Source: Paenibacillus xylanexedens
GTDB taxonomy: Bacteria; Bacillota; Bacilli; Paenibacillales; Paenibacillaceae
NCBI RefSeq assembly: GCF_007676705.1
Contig: NZ_VEBF01000001.1
Span: 248,001 to 312,000 of the forward strand
Direction: 5' to 3'
Length of the DNA: 64,000 nucleotides
Shown: positions 54,871 to 64,000 of the stretch, in pieces
Position numbering within the stretch: the first letter of the stretch is position 1
Layout: every line of letters starts with the position of its first letter
Program-made: the position numbers and the translations under genes
The notes under the pieces: model-generated
What the model was told of the DNA's origin: nothing
The model's database searches: none
The model's input: the letters and a program-made list of their open reading frames with translations, nothing else

Positions 54871-55034
54871 TAGGGCGTGTCTGAAAACTCCGAAGGAAGC
54901 AGATTTTGCCGAATTTTCGTTCCAAGCCAGGAAGTTTTCCGCAGGCGTGCCGGGGCACGTCAAGGGAAAGTGACGCAGCAGGGGGCGAAAAGGCGGTAAA
55001 AGATGCACTTCAGCGAGTTTTGAGACACGTCCTA
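54871..55034. mobile_element. MITE-like element with 20-bp inverted ends
   Basis: TAGGGCGTGTCTGAAAACTC at the left and the complement of GAGTTTTGAGACACGTCCTA at the right match at 18 of 20 positions. The similarity continues imperfectly inwards. The ends carry terminal TA, the interior has no ORF, and the size is 164 bp. It is unrelated to the other repeat family here. The parent transposase is not in the window. Confidence 0.75.
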
Positions 55035-55078
55035 ACTGTTTTACCTTTTATTATACTTCGAATCGTACGAACAGCAAA

Positions 55079-55133
55079 AGCCCGATGGTAATGTAGTAAT
55101 CATACAGTTGTATGATCCGACATTCATCAGGCT
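55079..55133 (-). terminator. Terminator of the RNase J gene
   Basis: On the minus strand AGCCTGATG pairs with CATCGGGCT, enclosing a second hairpin (ATCATACA/TGTATGAT), and is followed by TTTTGC. Confidence 0.65.
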
Positions 55134-55198
55134 GTTAAGCTTCCATATGCAGGTTCGTCCAGACTATCCAGGCAAGGATAATCCCTATTCCTGCTGAC

Positions 55199-56872
55199 TT
55201 ATACTTCAATTATGATCGGTAAGATCATGGGTCTTCGTTTCGTTTGCGCGTAGATGTAGTGACCGATCTCGTCTTTCAGCTTTTTCTTGATCACATTCCA
55301 CTGATTCACTCCAGCCCCGATTAACTCATCCATTCGGCTAAGTACTAACTCATGGATCTCATGCATGAATTCTTCCGAATCCTTCACGAACACGAACCCT
55401 CTGGAGATGATTTCGGGTGAGGCAACCATTTGTTTCTCCGTTTTGCTCAATGTGGTTACGATCACCAGCATACCATCGGATGACAGTTGCCTGCGATCAC
55501 GCAGTACAATATTGCCTACATCACCCATGATCAGACCGTCCACGAGACTGTTTCCTGAAGCAATTTTGGGACCAGGAGAAGCCACGCCGTCTTTGTACTG
55601 AACCATATCTCCGTTATTCACAATAAAGACATGATCACGCTCTATACCTACGGACTCGGCAAGCAGTCTGTGCTGATACAACATACGGAACTCACCGTGG
55701 ATCGGAATCAGATAATCAGGCTTCATGAGGGTCAACATCAATTTGAGCTCTTCCTGACTGCCGTGTCCAGAGACATGCATTCCTGCGGCACCACTAGAAC
55801 CATATATCACGCGCGCTCCGAGAACATACAGGTTATCAATCACATGAGCCAAATTGCGCTCATTGCCCGGAATAGCACCAGCTGCAATGATAACTGTATC
55901 TCCGGCCTCTACCCTTACATGGGGATGTTTCCCTGTTGCCAAGCGTGACAAGGCAGCCATAGCTTCACCTTGGCTACCTGTACATAATACAACGACCTGC
56001 TCTGGTGGAAACTGATTGGAATCCATTGCATCGATTAATAATCCATCAGGAACTTGCAAATAGCCCAGTTCACTCGCAACAGACACCACATTCACCATAC
56101 TTCTGCCCAATAAGGCCAGTTTACGCCCCGTTTCGAATGTTGCATTAACAATCTGCTGAACTCTGCTGACATTTGACGCAAAGGTGGAGATAAACACTTT
56201 TTGTTTTGCACGGATAAAGGCATCCAGAATGTGGTCCCCTACGATACGCTCGGAAGGTGTAAATCCAGGCCTTTCTGCATTGGTACTTTCGGAGAGCAAT
56301 AGTTGGACACCCTGCTTGCCAATCTCGGCCATGCGGTGCAGATCAGGGAAAGGTCCATTAACGGGAGACATGTCAAATTTGAAATCTCCGGTATGTACGA
56401 CATTGCCTGCGGGGGTCTGAAAGAAAATACCAAGACAATCCGGAATACTATGACTAGTCGCGAAAAAGGAAACATCGATCTCACCCAGCTTAATGCTGGA
56501 CTTGGCATCAATGGTGTGCAGATCAGCCTTGCGTAGCAGCCCATGCTCTTTCAGTTTAAGTTCAATCAATCCGCGTGTAAGTCTAGAAGCATATACAGGA
56601 ATATTCATTTGTTTTAGCAAATAGGGAATGCCACCAATATGATCTTCGTGTCCGTGGGTAACCACAAGAGCCCTTACTTTATCCAGGTTCTCCAGCAGAT
56701 AGGTTACATCCGGGATAATCAAATCAATCCCCGGCAAAGTCTCATCCGGAAACTTCGAACCACAGTCAATCACGATGATGTCCTGATTGTATTGGATGAA
56801 ATACATATTCTTCCCTATTTCATTCACCCCGCCAAGTGCAGCGATATATAATTTGTTGTGGGCTAGATTCAA
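55199..56872 (-). CDS. rnj: Ribonuclease J
   Basis: This 557-residue metallo-beta-lactamase/β-CASP nuclease has THGHEDHIGG (metal-binding HxHxDH, ~residues 72-81), SHSIPD, HTGDFKFD, a β-CASP domain and a C-terminal domain. RNase J acts in mRNA decay and rRNA maturation with 5'-exo and endonuclease activities. The TTG at 56872 is chosen because GAGGAGG precedes it and the length then matches RNase J1 (~555). The upstream ATG frame would begin before that site. It stands alone between terminators. Confidence 0.92.
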   Translation of the reverse strand: MNLAHNKLYIAALGGVNEIGKNMYFIQYNQDIIVIDCGSKFPDETLPGIDLIIPDVTYLLENLDKVRALVVTHGHEDHIGGIPYLLKQMNIPVYASRLTRGLIELKLKEHGLLRKADLHTIDAKSSIKLGEIDVSFFATSHSIPDCLGIFFQTPAGNVVHTGDFKFDMSPVNGPFPDLHRMAEIGKQGVQLLLSESTNAERPGFTPSERIVGDHILDAFIRAKQKVFISTFASNVSRVQQIVNATFETGRKLALLGRSMVNVVSVASELGYLQVPDGLLIDAMDSNQFPPEQVVVLCTGSQGEAMAALSRLATGKHPHVRVEAGDTVIIAAGAIPGNERNLAHVIDNLYVLGARVIYGSSGAAGMHVSGHGSQEELKLMLTLMKPDYLIPIHGEFRMLYQHRLLAESVGIERDHVFIVNNGDMVQYKDGVASPGPKIASGNSLVDGLIMGDVGNIVLRDRRQLSSDGMLVIVTTLSKTEKQMVASPEIISRGFVFVKDSEEFMHEIHELVLSRMDELIGAGVNQWNVIKKKLKDEIGHYIYAQTKRRPMILPIIIEV

Positions 56873-56978
56873 CTCTATTAATCCTCCTCTGCGTAGCATA
56901 CTTGTGCAACACGGATCCTTATTCCTAGTATGGAGTTTATCGCCTTACTTATGCATTTCAAAGTGATTATGCGAAAAA

Positions 56979-57009
56979 AACCACCACGGAATATTCATCC
57001 GTAGTGGTT
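56979..57009 (-). terminator. Terminator of the rhamnose operon
   Basis: AACCACCACGG pairs with CCGTAGTGGTT, followed on the minus strand by TTTTTTT, 15 bp past the rhaA stop. Confidence 0.88.
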
Positions 57010-57023
57010 TAGAAAGTGTAACG

Positions 57024-58295
57024 TTACACCAATGATTTATCACGTTGTAGCAATACCTCTTGTTCATAGGTTTTGATATCCGTGATCCATTGTTCGCGAA
57101 CCGGAACACCTTGCTGGGCACAATAATAGTCCCAGATTGCGCCAAACGGATAGGATTTGAATTCTTCCGTCAAGGCAAGGCGCAGCGTGTAATCCCCTTC
57201 CAGTTCGGCTTGTTTCAAGGCATCCACCGGTTCCAGCATTGCACGCAGAAGAGCTTTGATCGTATTACGTGTCCCTACAACCCATGCAGCAACACGATTG
57301 ATGCTTGCATCAAAGAAATCCAATCCAATATGAGTTGTCGTCAGCAGATCATGTCGAACCAGTTCACGTGCAATTTCGAGCAACTCATCATCCATAATGA
57401 CAACGTGATCACTGTCCCAACGCATCGGGCGGCTTACGTGAAGCAGGATGCCGCTGGTAAACAAAGCAAGGGACGACAGTTTGTTGGAAATGACCTCTGT
57501 TGGATGGAAATGGCCCGCATCAAGACAGATTAACGTATCGTTTTGCAAACCATACCCCATATAAAATTCATGTGAACCCACCACATAAGCTTCCGAACCG
57601 AGACCAAACAGCTTGCTCTCTACCGCATCCAAATTGTGCTCTGGATTAAGCGGTTCGCCGAATACTTCATCCAGCGATTCCTTAAGACGTTTGCGTGGAG
57701 TCATGCGATCAACCGGATTATCTTTGAATCCGTCCGGTACCCATACGTTGGTTACACAAGTCTGACCAAGCTGTTCCCCGAAGTAAGCACCAATTCGGCG
57801 GGACGCCTTGCAGTGATCAATCCAGAACTTGCGAATCTCAGGGTCTGGATGACTGAGCGTGAACCCGTCACTTGATTTTTCATGGGAAAAGCATGTTGGG
57901 TTGAAGTCCAGACCGAGTCCTTGTTCTTTGGCCCACTTCACCCAGTTCTCATAATGCTTCGGTTCAATCCGATCGAGTTCAACCTGCTCGTCTGTATCCG
58001 TGTAGATCGCGTGCAGATTGACCTTATGTTTGCCAGGAATCAGAGCAAAAGCTTGCTCCAGATCGTTACGAAGCTCCGCAGGAGTTGTTGCAGCCCCCGG
58101 ATACTGACCTGTAACGGAAATCCCGCCTGTTAGCTCCCCATCCTTATTCAGAAAGCCTTTGACATCATCGCCTTGCCAGCAATGCACGGATACTTTGATC
58201 TCCGCGAGTTTGTTCAGTACCTGGTCCGTATCGATTCCGTGCTGCGCATACAATGACTTAGCTGCTTCATAAGCTTGCTTGACTTGGTTATCCAT
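57024..58295 (-). CDS. rhaA: L-rhamnose isomerase
   Basis: RhaA converts L-rhamnose to L-rhamnulose. The 423-residue protein has the xylose-isomerase-like barrel with metal-binding segments SVHCWQGDD (~37-45), [23 protein letters not shown] and [16 protein letters not shown] 58295 is chosen because GGAGG is 10 nt upstream; a TTG two codons earlier is too close. It is the second gene of a two-gene operon after rhaEW, 18 bp downstream. No rhamnulokinase gene is visible in the window. Confidence 0.93.
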   Translation of the reverse strand: MDNQVKQAYEAAKSLYAQHGIDTDQVLNKLAEIKVSVHCWQGDDVKGFLNKDGELTGGISVTGQYPGAATTPAELRNDLEQAFALIPGKHKVNLHAIYTDTDEQVELDRIEPKHYENWVKWAKEQGLGLDFNPTCFSHEKSSDGFTLSHPDPEIRKFWIDHCKASRRIGAYFGEQLGQTCVTNVWVPDGFKDNPVDRMTPRKRLKESLDEVFGEPLNPEHNLDAVESKLFGLGSEAYVVGSHEFYMGYGLQNDTLICLDAGHFHPTEVISNKLSSLALFTSGILLHVSRPMRWDSDHVVIMDDELLEIARELVRHDLLTTTHIGLDFFDASINRVAAWVVGTRNTIKALLRAMLEPVDALKQAELEGDYTLRLALTEEFKSYPFGAIWDYYCAQQGVPVREQWITDIKTYEQEVLLQRDKSLV

Positions 58296-58313
58296 CCGCA
58301 AGAACCCTCCTAT

Positions 58314-60383
58314 TTAACGTGTAAATGCTGCCGGTACACCGCCATCAATGGTCATCATGCAACCGGTTGTTTTTTCGGATTTCGAAGAAGCAAAGAATGC
58401 GATTCCTTCCGCAATATCTCTTGGATAGATATTCACGAGCAATGTCGTCCGTTTGCGGTAATACTCTTCCAATTGATCGGGCTCGATACCGTATGCCGCT
58501 GCTCGTTCATTTCTCCAGGAACCGTTCCAGATCGCTGAACCCTGTAGAATCGCATCTGGAAGAATCGTGTTGACGCGAATGCCATACTCTCCGCCTTCTG
58601 CTGCAATACAACGTGCCAGATGTGCTTCCAGCGCTTTCGCTGAGCTGTAAGCCGAGGCACTTTTACCTGCATACACCGAGTTCTTGGACCCGATAAATAC
58701 CATGCTTCCACCAATACCCTGCTGTTTCATCAGCTTGAAGGCTTCGCGTGCGACGAGGAAATACCCTGTGCCCAGTACATTCATGTTCAGATTCCATTCT
58801 TTCAGGGACGTCTCGTCAAATGGGCTGGATGTGGCTAATCCGGCATTGTTCACGATGATGTCCACTCCGCCATACTGCACCGCAACATCTGCATACGCAG
58901 ATTGAACGGCTTCCTCATCGGTCACGTCCATTTTCAGCGCATAAGCACGATTCGCACCGTACTGATCATTAATTTCCTGTGCTACCTTCTGTGCGCCTTC
59001 CAGGTTAAGATCAGCGAGCACCACATGTGCGCCTTCAGATACCAATCGACGTGCTGTTTCACTTCCGATCCCGCCTGCTCCACCTGTGATAAACGCCACT
59101 TTGCGGGAGAATTCCGTTTCTGCTGGAGCGAGAGACAATTTGTACAGTTCCAGCGGCCAGTACTCCACATTGTAAGACTCGTTTGCACTAAGCGATACGA
59201 ATTGACCCAGGCTAGTGGCCCCACGCATAACGGCAATGGCTCTGTGGTACAACGCACCGCTCACTTGAGAAAGCGCCCAGCTCTTGCCTGTGTTGATCAT
59301 GCCCACACCTGGAATGAGGATCACTCGTGGTGCCGCTTCGAACATGACATCACCTTCGTTTTTGTTGCTCTCAAAATACTGCTGATATTGCTCTTTGTAG
59401 GCGGCAACGCCTTCCACCAGCTTGGCTTGCAAGCCTTCAATATCATCCGCATCCGGCGTCCAGTCAATGAACAAAGGTACAACTTTGGTATGTACCAGAT
59501 GATCCGGGCAAGCCGCACCTACCTGAGACAATTGCGGAGAATCCGCTCCGCCCACAAAAGCCAGCACATCCTCCTGATCATCAAAGGACAAAATCATTTT
59601 TTTACTATCCGATACCGCTCCACGAATCGTTGGCATTACACGTGATACGATCTGACGACGAACCTCTGGGGCAAGTGCCGGGTGTTTCACACCACCGAAC
59701 AAGCTGCCTTCGTTCACCCGAGCTTCGATGAATGCTTCTGCTTCATTGATGATCTTGATTGTCTGAGCGTAACATTCTTCGGATGTTTCTCCCCAAGTCA
59801 CAAGTCCGTGTTTTTCCATCAAGACGAGTTCGGCATTTGGATTCGAGAATACGCTTTCAGCAATCATTTTGGATAACGTGAATCCTGGACGTACATAAGG
59901 TACCCATACAAAACGATCACCGTAGATCTCTCTCGCCAGTTCCTTGCCGTTATGTGCACAGCACAAGCTGATAATGGCATCCGGATGAGTATGATCCACA
60001 TGCTTATATGGAAGGAACGCATGCAGCAGAGTCTCGATGGAGGCGCGCGGGTGCTTGGCATCAATCATGCAATGACCCAAATATTCAACCATCTCTTCAT
60101 CCGACATGGATTCACGTTCAATTAATGGTCGAATGTCTTCAAGTCCAAGTCCCGTAAAATGCTTCGCTTCCATGGAACCGAGGTCAGAGCCGCTTCCCTT
60201 CACATACATTACTTCTACATCACGACCCCGAAAATCCTTTACTGTCGTTTTGGTAGACGTATTGCCACCGTAGATGTTACATACACTGCGATCAGATCCA
60301 ATCAGATTGGATCGGTAGACCAATTGCTCAAGTCCTGTTGTTTTCTCAGATGCCTGCGATGCATTCCATAAACTCTGTACCAT
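58314..60383 (-). CDS. rhaEW: Bifunctional rhamnulose-1-phosphate aldolase / lactaldehyde dehydrogenase
   Basis: This 689-residue fusion has an N-terminal class II aldolase domain (~1-400; HTHPDAIISLC zinc site, MEKHGLVTWG) and a C-terminal SDR domain (~425-689; TGGAGGIG, NNAG, Ser in FIGSKNS, YSSAK). It cleaves rhamnulose-1-phosphate to DHAP and lactaldehyde and oxidises or reduces the latter, as YuxG of B. subtilis. ATG 60383 has GGAGGG 9 nt upstream. A perfect palindrome at 60441-60459 probably binds a DeoR-type regulator encoded elsewhere. Confidence 0.93.
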   Translation of the reverse strand: MVQSLWNASQASEKTTGLEQLVYRSNLIGSDRSVCNIYGGNTSTKTTVKDFRGRDVEVMYVKGSGSDLGSMEAKHFTGLGLEDIRPLIERESMSDEEMVEYLGHCMIDAKHPRASIETLLHAFLPYKHVDHTHPDAIISLCCAHNGKELAREIYGDRFVWVPYVRPGFTLSKMIAESVFSNPNAELVLMEKHGLVTWGETSEECYAQTIKIINEAEAFIEARVNEGSLFGGVKHPALAPEVRRQIVSRVMPTIRGAVSDSKKMILSFDDQEDVLAFVGGADSPQLSQVGAACPDHLVHTKVVPLFIDWTPDADDIEGLQAKLVEGVAAYKEQYQQYFESNKNEGDVMFEAAPRVILIPGVGMINTGKSWALSQVSGALYHRAIAVMRGATSLGQFVSLSANESYNVEYWPLELYKLSLAPAETEFSRKVAFITGGAGGIGSETARRLVSEGAHVVLADLNLEGAQKVAQEINDQYGANRAYALKMDVTDEEAVQSAYADVAVQYGGVDIIVNNAGLATSSPFDETSLKEWNLNMNVLGTGYFLVAREAFKLMKQQGIGGSMVFIGSKNSVYAGKSASAYSSAKALEAHLARCIAAEGGEYGIRVNTILPDAILQGSAIWNGSWRNERAAAYGIEPDQLEEYYRKRTTLLVNIYPRDIAEGIAFFASSKSEKTTGCMMTIDGGVPAAFTR

Positions 60384-60440
60384 TATTCGTTTCCCTCCGA
60401 TAATGTTTGTTTTATTCCTAATCCGAGTTTATCATCTTTG

Positions 60441-60459
60441 TTTTGTTTTGAAAACAAAA
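60441..60459. promoter_or_regulatory. Palindromic operator upstream of rhaEW
   Basis: TTTTGTTTT-G-AAAACAAAA is a perfect 9-bp inverted repeat with a one-base centre, 58 bp upstream of the rhaEW start. DeoR-family regulators such as RhaR bind A/T-rich repeats of this kind. No such regulator is in the window. Confidence 0.6.
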
Positions 60460-60520
60460 GATTTTAAATATAAACGGAAAAATTCAAAAGCAACCATGGA
60501 TTAAGCATTTTTATTAAAAA

Positions 60521-60548
60521 AACACCCTGACGTAACCGTCAGAGTGTT
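60521..60548 (-). terminator. Terminator of the mannanase gene
   Basis: AACACCCTGACG pairs with CGTCAGAGTGTT (one mismatch), followed on the minus strand by TTTTTT. Confidence 0.85.
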
Positions 60549-60565
60549 CCTGTTTCATCGGCGTA

Positions 60566-61546
60566 TTAGAAAATCCCTGCTTTTACAGAAGTGTTTTTGA
60601 TACCATACGTGTCATTAACGACGGTGTTGCCAAAGCTGGTCAAGCTTCCGTTCGGACCTGTAGCCATGTCCAGATAGTTCAGATTGGAACTGTTTCCGTA
60701 CCACGACCAGGCAAGCCAGCCTACCCCTTTTTCCTGACCATATCTCATAATGGCATATTCGTCCACGTCACCATTGGTATGGTATCCCCCGAATTCACCA
60801 ATGATCAGAGCCAAACCTTTGTTCAGCACATTCTCCATGTTGGCTTTGACCGTTGCTGCATCTTTACCTGCATACTCATACATGTGAATGGAGAAGACGG
60901 TATTTTTCTGTGAGTCGGCTGCAAATACACTTTGTCCATAATCCACGATGGATTGCGGGAACTGTCCCCACCCTGCTGCATCCACAATCAGCGTATTTTT
61001 AATTCCTGCATTTCTAAGTTTCGGAATGGCCTTCTTATATCCATCAGCCCAGGCACTTCCGTTCCACGTTCCATACCATTCATTGGCAATGTTGACGATG
61101 ACCCGATCTTCTTTGCCAATCAAGGCTTCCTTAATACTAATCCAGTAGTTCACTGCCGCGTCCAATGAATTATAATCATCTTTCCCTGTGGCATCATGTA
61201 CTTCGAGTACGGCTATCATTTTATTTTGGTTGACCACGTTAATCATATTTTTAACAGAGTTCAGATCATCTTTGGTGTACTGGGTACCATTCGAAAGAAC
61301 AATACGTACCGTGTTGGCACCTGTTTTGGCGATTGCAGGAATAGCGGTATTCAGATCATTTTTGAACCAGGAATGTCCGTGATTAACACCTCTCATGACA
61401 AAAGCCTTGCCTGTGGAATCGTACAACTTGTTACCGCTTACATAAAAACCTGTAGCAGCAGACGCTTTGGGGGCTGCACTCCCTAATACCATGAACATGA
61501 GAGCAGCAATAACCGTGAAGATTGTACACTTTTTCAGATTGACCAT
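60566..61546 (-). CDS. Secreted GH5 endo-beta-1,4-mannanase
   Basis: This 326-residue enzyme has a signal peptide (NLKKC, hydrophobic core, cleavage after KASA at ~30) and a single GH5 domain beginning TGFYVSGNKLYDSTG. The acid/base Glu156 is in NIANEWYG and the nucleophile Glu251 in IIGEFGGYH. The sequence pattern fits subfamily 8 beta-mannanases; a cellulase is less likely. ATG 61546 has GGAGG 10 nt upstream. Its promoter contains a cre site in the spacer, so glucose repression is expected. Confidence 0.9.
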   Translation of the reverse strand: MVNLKKCTIFTVIAALMFMVLGSAAPKASAATGFYVSGNKLYDSTGKAFVMRGVNHGHSWFKNDLNTAIPAIAKTGANTVRIVLSNGTQYTKDDLNSVKNMINVVNQNKMIAVLEVHDATGKDDYNSLDAAVNYWISIKEALIGKEDRVIVNIANEWYGTWNGSAWADGYKKAIPKLRNAGIKNTLIVDAAGWGQFPQSIVDYGQSVFAADSQKNTVFSIHMYEYAGKDAATVKANMENVLNKGLALIIGEFGGYHTNGDVDEYAIMRYGQEKGVGWLAWSWYGNSSNLNYLDMATGPNGSLTSFGNTVVNDTYGIKNTSVKAGIF

Positions 61547-61720
61547 TCGTTTGGAACCTCCTGTATTTTTTTATTATTTCAATTAACCCTGCTCAAGGCA
61601 ATAAGTTAACTAAAATCGTTGGTTATCGAAGTAAACAAAACCTAATTAAACCTAAAATAAAAAACTTAATTAATCTATTTGTTTCTGGTTAATAAACCTT
61701 ATCGATAAGGTTATGAAATT

Positions 61721-61749
61721 ATATTAAAATGAAAACGCTTACTAGTCAA
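61721..61749 (-). promoter_or_regulatory. Mannanase promoter with cre in the spacer
   Basis: TTGACT (61749-61744), 17 bp and TAATAT (61726-61721). AGTAAGCGTTTTCA, a cre sequence on the complementary strand as TGAAAACGCTTACT (61730-61743), lies between them, so CcpA would directly block RNA polymerase. Confidence 0.8.
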
Positions 61750-61797
61750 GTTGTTTTTACCATGATTAGGAAGTAATTTTTCCTCACAAAAAAAGAA

Positions 61798-61833
61798 GGC
61801 TCTCTCTCCTCATTGCCGTTCGGAGAAAGAACC
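61798..61833 (-). terminator. Terminator of the GH35 gene
   Basis: GGTTCTTTCTCC pairs with GGAGAGAGAGCC (two mismatches), followed on the minus strand by TTCTTTTTTT. Confidence 0.8.
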
Positions 61834-61891
61834 CTCTGTTTAATAATAATAAAACCTTAGTTAACTCTTATGCTAAACTTGGTCTTCTTGT

Positions 61892-64000
61892 TCACGCCAA
61901 CACCAACCTGACCCGGTAATGTGGTACTACCCGAATCTCGTTAAACGTTCCAATCTCCACACCATTAAATCGTTCAACATAAGCCTGATTCACATAACTC
62001 TCTGTCGTTCCTCTCCGGATTGGTGTTATGGACAGCCGTAAAGCGTGATCGGCCAGTAAATGACAGGATTGCTTCAGACCAATCTTCCAGCTATGACCAT
62101 ATTGAATATGATCCGTTAACATCTGATGATGGATGTGAGCTGCCGCAACGTCTCCTTCATAATCAATCTCAATCCATACATCGTCTACCTGTTCCGGCCA
62201 TTCTGTGTCCAATCTCAGTGTTGCTGCATACTCTTTCGGATAATCAACCTCTACAGTAGGCTTGTAGGGCGCAACTTGGAATGTGTACGTATCGAATACT
62301 CCTTGCTTAGATTGAGATGAGACGGCATATTCAGAAGCGGTAATCTGTTCTGGTGCCGGATAAAAGGATACCTCCATCTCCGGTTGCTCCACAGATGTGC
62401 ATATGAGCATCTCATTCTGTAGATACAGATGACTGTTGCTGATTATAAGTCTCTCTTGTCCACCCACACGGAAACGGTAGGCATGCAAGGCCTCTTCACG
62501 GGTCAACGTAATGATTCGTATTCCCACCCCATCCGATGTTGTGATTCGCAGATGATGGTCCATGCCGGCAATCGGGTGTATCACAATTTCATTTCCCTGC
62601 TCCGATACTGTGCCTTCGTGCATTTCCACATTCGTAACAGATGCTGTATCAATAACATACTCAGGCGTCATGCCTTCATGGGCATAAAACACAGCCGTGA
62701 GCTCTTGATTCACCATAAATCGGGTCAGTGGTTGAACGGTAGCACTAATGATCTTTAGGCCATCCAGATTCATATGGAAAGGAAAAATAGCCGCCGATCC
62801 GGATTTCAGCTGCATCGTTCCTTCTCTTGGATATGAAGCAACCCCTTTACTTGAATGCAGTTCCAACTGAATATCACGATCAGGCAACGCCACATGATCC
62901 TGATAATTATTCATGAACAGAAATCCAGAGCCTGCTTGTTGCCGAACAGACCAGCGCAGATCCAACGTGTTCTCCGGGGTTATCGATTGTTGACCATCCG
63001 GTATAACACAGCCCATTGGCGCAAGCAACTCACCGTATGCTTCCAGGAACATGGACAAGGTACGAATGCGGTCATACGATTCACCAATACGTCCAAACTC
63101 CCCGAGTGGCGATTGGTAATCATACGTCATTTTCGGCAATGCCTGCTCATTCATATATGAATTTTTGCCTATCGGATTGGTCCCCCCGTGATACATATAA
63201 TACCCAACCAGATTGCTGCCGTTCGCGAGCTTCACAATGGTCATCGCCTCGACACTGTCCGCATCGACAACCGGACGAGCGTGATAACTGACCTGCATGC
63301 CACCAGCAAGCTCGCAATACGCAGCAGGGTACTCCAGACTATCATAGTCCACTTCTTCCACAGGATTCATATGCAGATCCCGGAACAAATACTCCCTGCT
63401 TGGAGGCTGATTGGGGATCCATGGTGTGTAAGCATACCCCGCTAGCATCGGTAACGTTCCTTCTTCAGGCACCGCAGCATTGCCCCAGGCCGTGGCAGTA
63501 TAGAACATCGGCTTCATACCGACTTCTTCGGCAATATGGCGAAGCACCTTCAGATGTTCTCGTCCATCCCGGCCGGAGGAAATGTATTTTTCGCGTGTAT
63601 AACCCCAGGCATCCATGGGTGCGCCAGCGTGCATGTACTCATTTTCCAACTGTACCCCAATCACAGGTCCACCCTCCTGGTGAAAACTGACGTTGAGCTG
63701 ACGGGCAATCTCCCGATATAATCGCTTGGCGTAATACAGATACCCTTCATCGTTCGACCTGACTTCGAATGGATAGCTGAATAGCCAATCTGGCATCCCG
63801 CCATTACGCACTTCCCCATGACAGAATGGACCAATTCGCACGATCAGCGGTAGCTCATGTTTGCCACACAGATCCACAAAGTGCCGCAAATTCAGATTTC
63901 CTGACCAATTAAATTCGCCTTCCTGCTCCTCGTGAAAATTCCAGAAGACATACGAAGCGACGATGTTCACCCCGCCTGCCTTCATCTTCAGCAATTCTTC
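61892..64000 (-). CDS. GH35-type beta-galactosidase (5' end outside window)
   Basis: At least 702 residues of a GH35 enzyme are present; the frame is open to the right edge and the N-terminus is missing. The barrel shows the family pattern: KMKAGGVNIVASYVFWNFHE, IVRIGPFCHGEVRNGG, acid/base Glu in QLENEY, probable nucleophile Glu in YCELAGGM and YYMYHGGTNP. β-sandwich domains follow (~350-702). There is no visible sorting signal. It is the last gene before the mannanase, and a galactomannan-degrading role alongside that enzyme is an inference. Confidence 0.88.
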   Translation of the reverse strand, partial: EELLKMKAGGVNIVASYVFWNFHEEQEGEFNWSGNLNLRHFVDLCGKHELPLIVRIGPFCHGEVRNGGMPDWLFSYPFEVRSNDEGYLYYAKRLYREIARQLNVSFHQEGGPVIGVQLENEYMHAGAPMDAWGYTREKYISSGRDGREHLKVLRHIAEEVGMKPMFYTATAWGNAAVPEEGTLPMLAGYAYTPWIPNQPPSREYLFRDLHMNPVEEVDYDSLEYPAAYCELAGGMQVSYHARPVVDADSVEAMTIVKLANGSNLVGYYMYHGGTNPIGKNSYMNEQALPKMTYDYQSPLGEFGRIGESYDRIRTLSMFLEAYGELLAPMGCVIPDGQQSITPENTLDLRWSVRQQAGSGFLFMNNYQDHVALPDRDIQLELHSSKGVASYPREGTMQLKSGSAAIFPFHMNLDGLKIISATVQPLTRFMVNQELTAVFYAHEGMTPEYVIDTASVTNVEMHEGTVSEQGNEIVIHPIAGMDHHLRITTSDGVGIRIITLTREEALHAYRFRVGGQERLIISNSHLYLQNEMLICTSVEQPEMEVSFYPAPEQITASEYAVSSQSKQGVFDTYTFQVAPYKPTVEVDYPKEYAATLRLDTEWPEQVDDVWIEIDYEGDVAAAHIHHQMLTDHIQYGHSWKIGLKQSCHLLADHALRLSITPIRRGTTESYVNQAYVERFNGVEIGTFNEIRVVPHYRVRLVLA

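Noticed and set aside
58902..59645. 247-codon open frame opposite rhaEW
   Set aside because: It is an antisense shadow of a well-supported bifunctional enzyme, with no family resemblance and a Cys/His-rich composition typical of shadows.

Overview
The window looks like chromosomal DNA of a Gram-positive Bacillota bacterium, most likely Paenibacillus. This is inferred from moderate GC, strong AGGAGG-type ribosome binding sites, frequent TTG/GTG starts, a T-box leader, LicT-type antitermination sites, CcpA cre sites and several plant-polysaccharide enzymes. I see no rRNA, tRNA, CRISPR array, prophage or intact insertion sequence. The two edge genes, a TetR regulator on the left and a GH35 beta-galactosidase on the right, are cut by the window.

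Layout. 0-13 kb: TetR regulator with an LmrA/YxaF-type operator, a thioredoxin-reductase-like flavoprotein, heme O synthase (ctaB), a heterodimeric ABC exporter behind a long leader with short ORFs and an attenuator-like terminator, an MFS transporter divergent from an SgrR-like regulator, and a multi-PAS hybrid histidine kinase. 13-21 kb: a two-part isoprenyl diphosphate synthase, TauE/SafE transporter, zinc-ribbon miniprotein, SDR, lipoprotein, bile-acid/sodium symporter homologue and asd under a T-box. 21-30 kb: methyltransferase, then galU-gtrA-GT2-GT39, a probable envelope glycosylation set, divergent from a two-component system. 30-35 kb: accessory genes (three GNATs, a MerR/SDR pair and a cytosolic subtilase-like protein). 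35-39 kb: a biotin ECF transporter (two ATPases, the second fused to EcfT, and divergent bioY) with a BirA operator. 39-41 kb: ABC-F protein with a regulatory leader. 41-47 kb: beta-glucoside regulon (bglP, licT, bglH) with three RAT/terminator leaders, and a sugar lactonase. 47-50 kb: trimodular GH5 endoglucanase and Mn-catalase. 50-55 kb: sucrose regulon (scrR, scrB, scrA). 55-64 kb: RNase J, rhamnose catabolism (rhaEW, rhaA), GH5 mannanase and partial GH35.

The strongest observations are regulatory. The ABC-F gene lies behind a consensus promoter and a leader that encodes a 14-residue peptide closely resembling ErmDL (MTHxMRLRF...LN), then an intrinsic terminator, then a second 7-codon ORF and an erm-like set of alternative hairpins that can occlude the ABC-F ribosome binding site. 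The ABC exporter at 2976-6487 has an independently organised leader: consensus-like promoter, a short ORF whose stop lies in the loop of a terminator, and a 25-codon ORF with a perfect Shine-Dalgarno sequence. The two loci look like separate ribosome-sensing, drug-responsive circuits.

A second theme is a dispersed ~190-230 bp intergenic element with three full copies (6515-6738, 25065-25296, 45836-46027) and a fragment (39107-39165). Its ends and internal hairpins differ between copies but stay self-complementary, which suggests selection on structure. An unrelated 164-bp MITE-like element sits immediately upstream of scrR.
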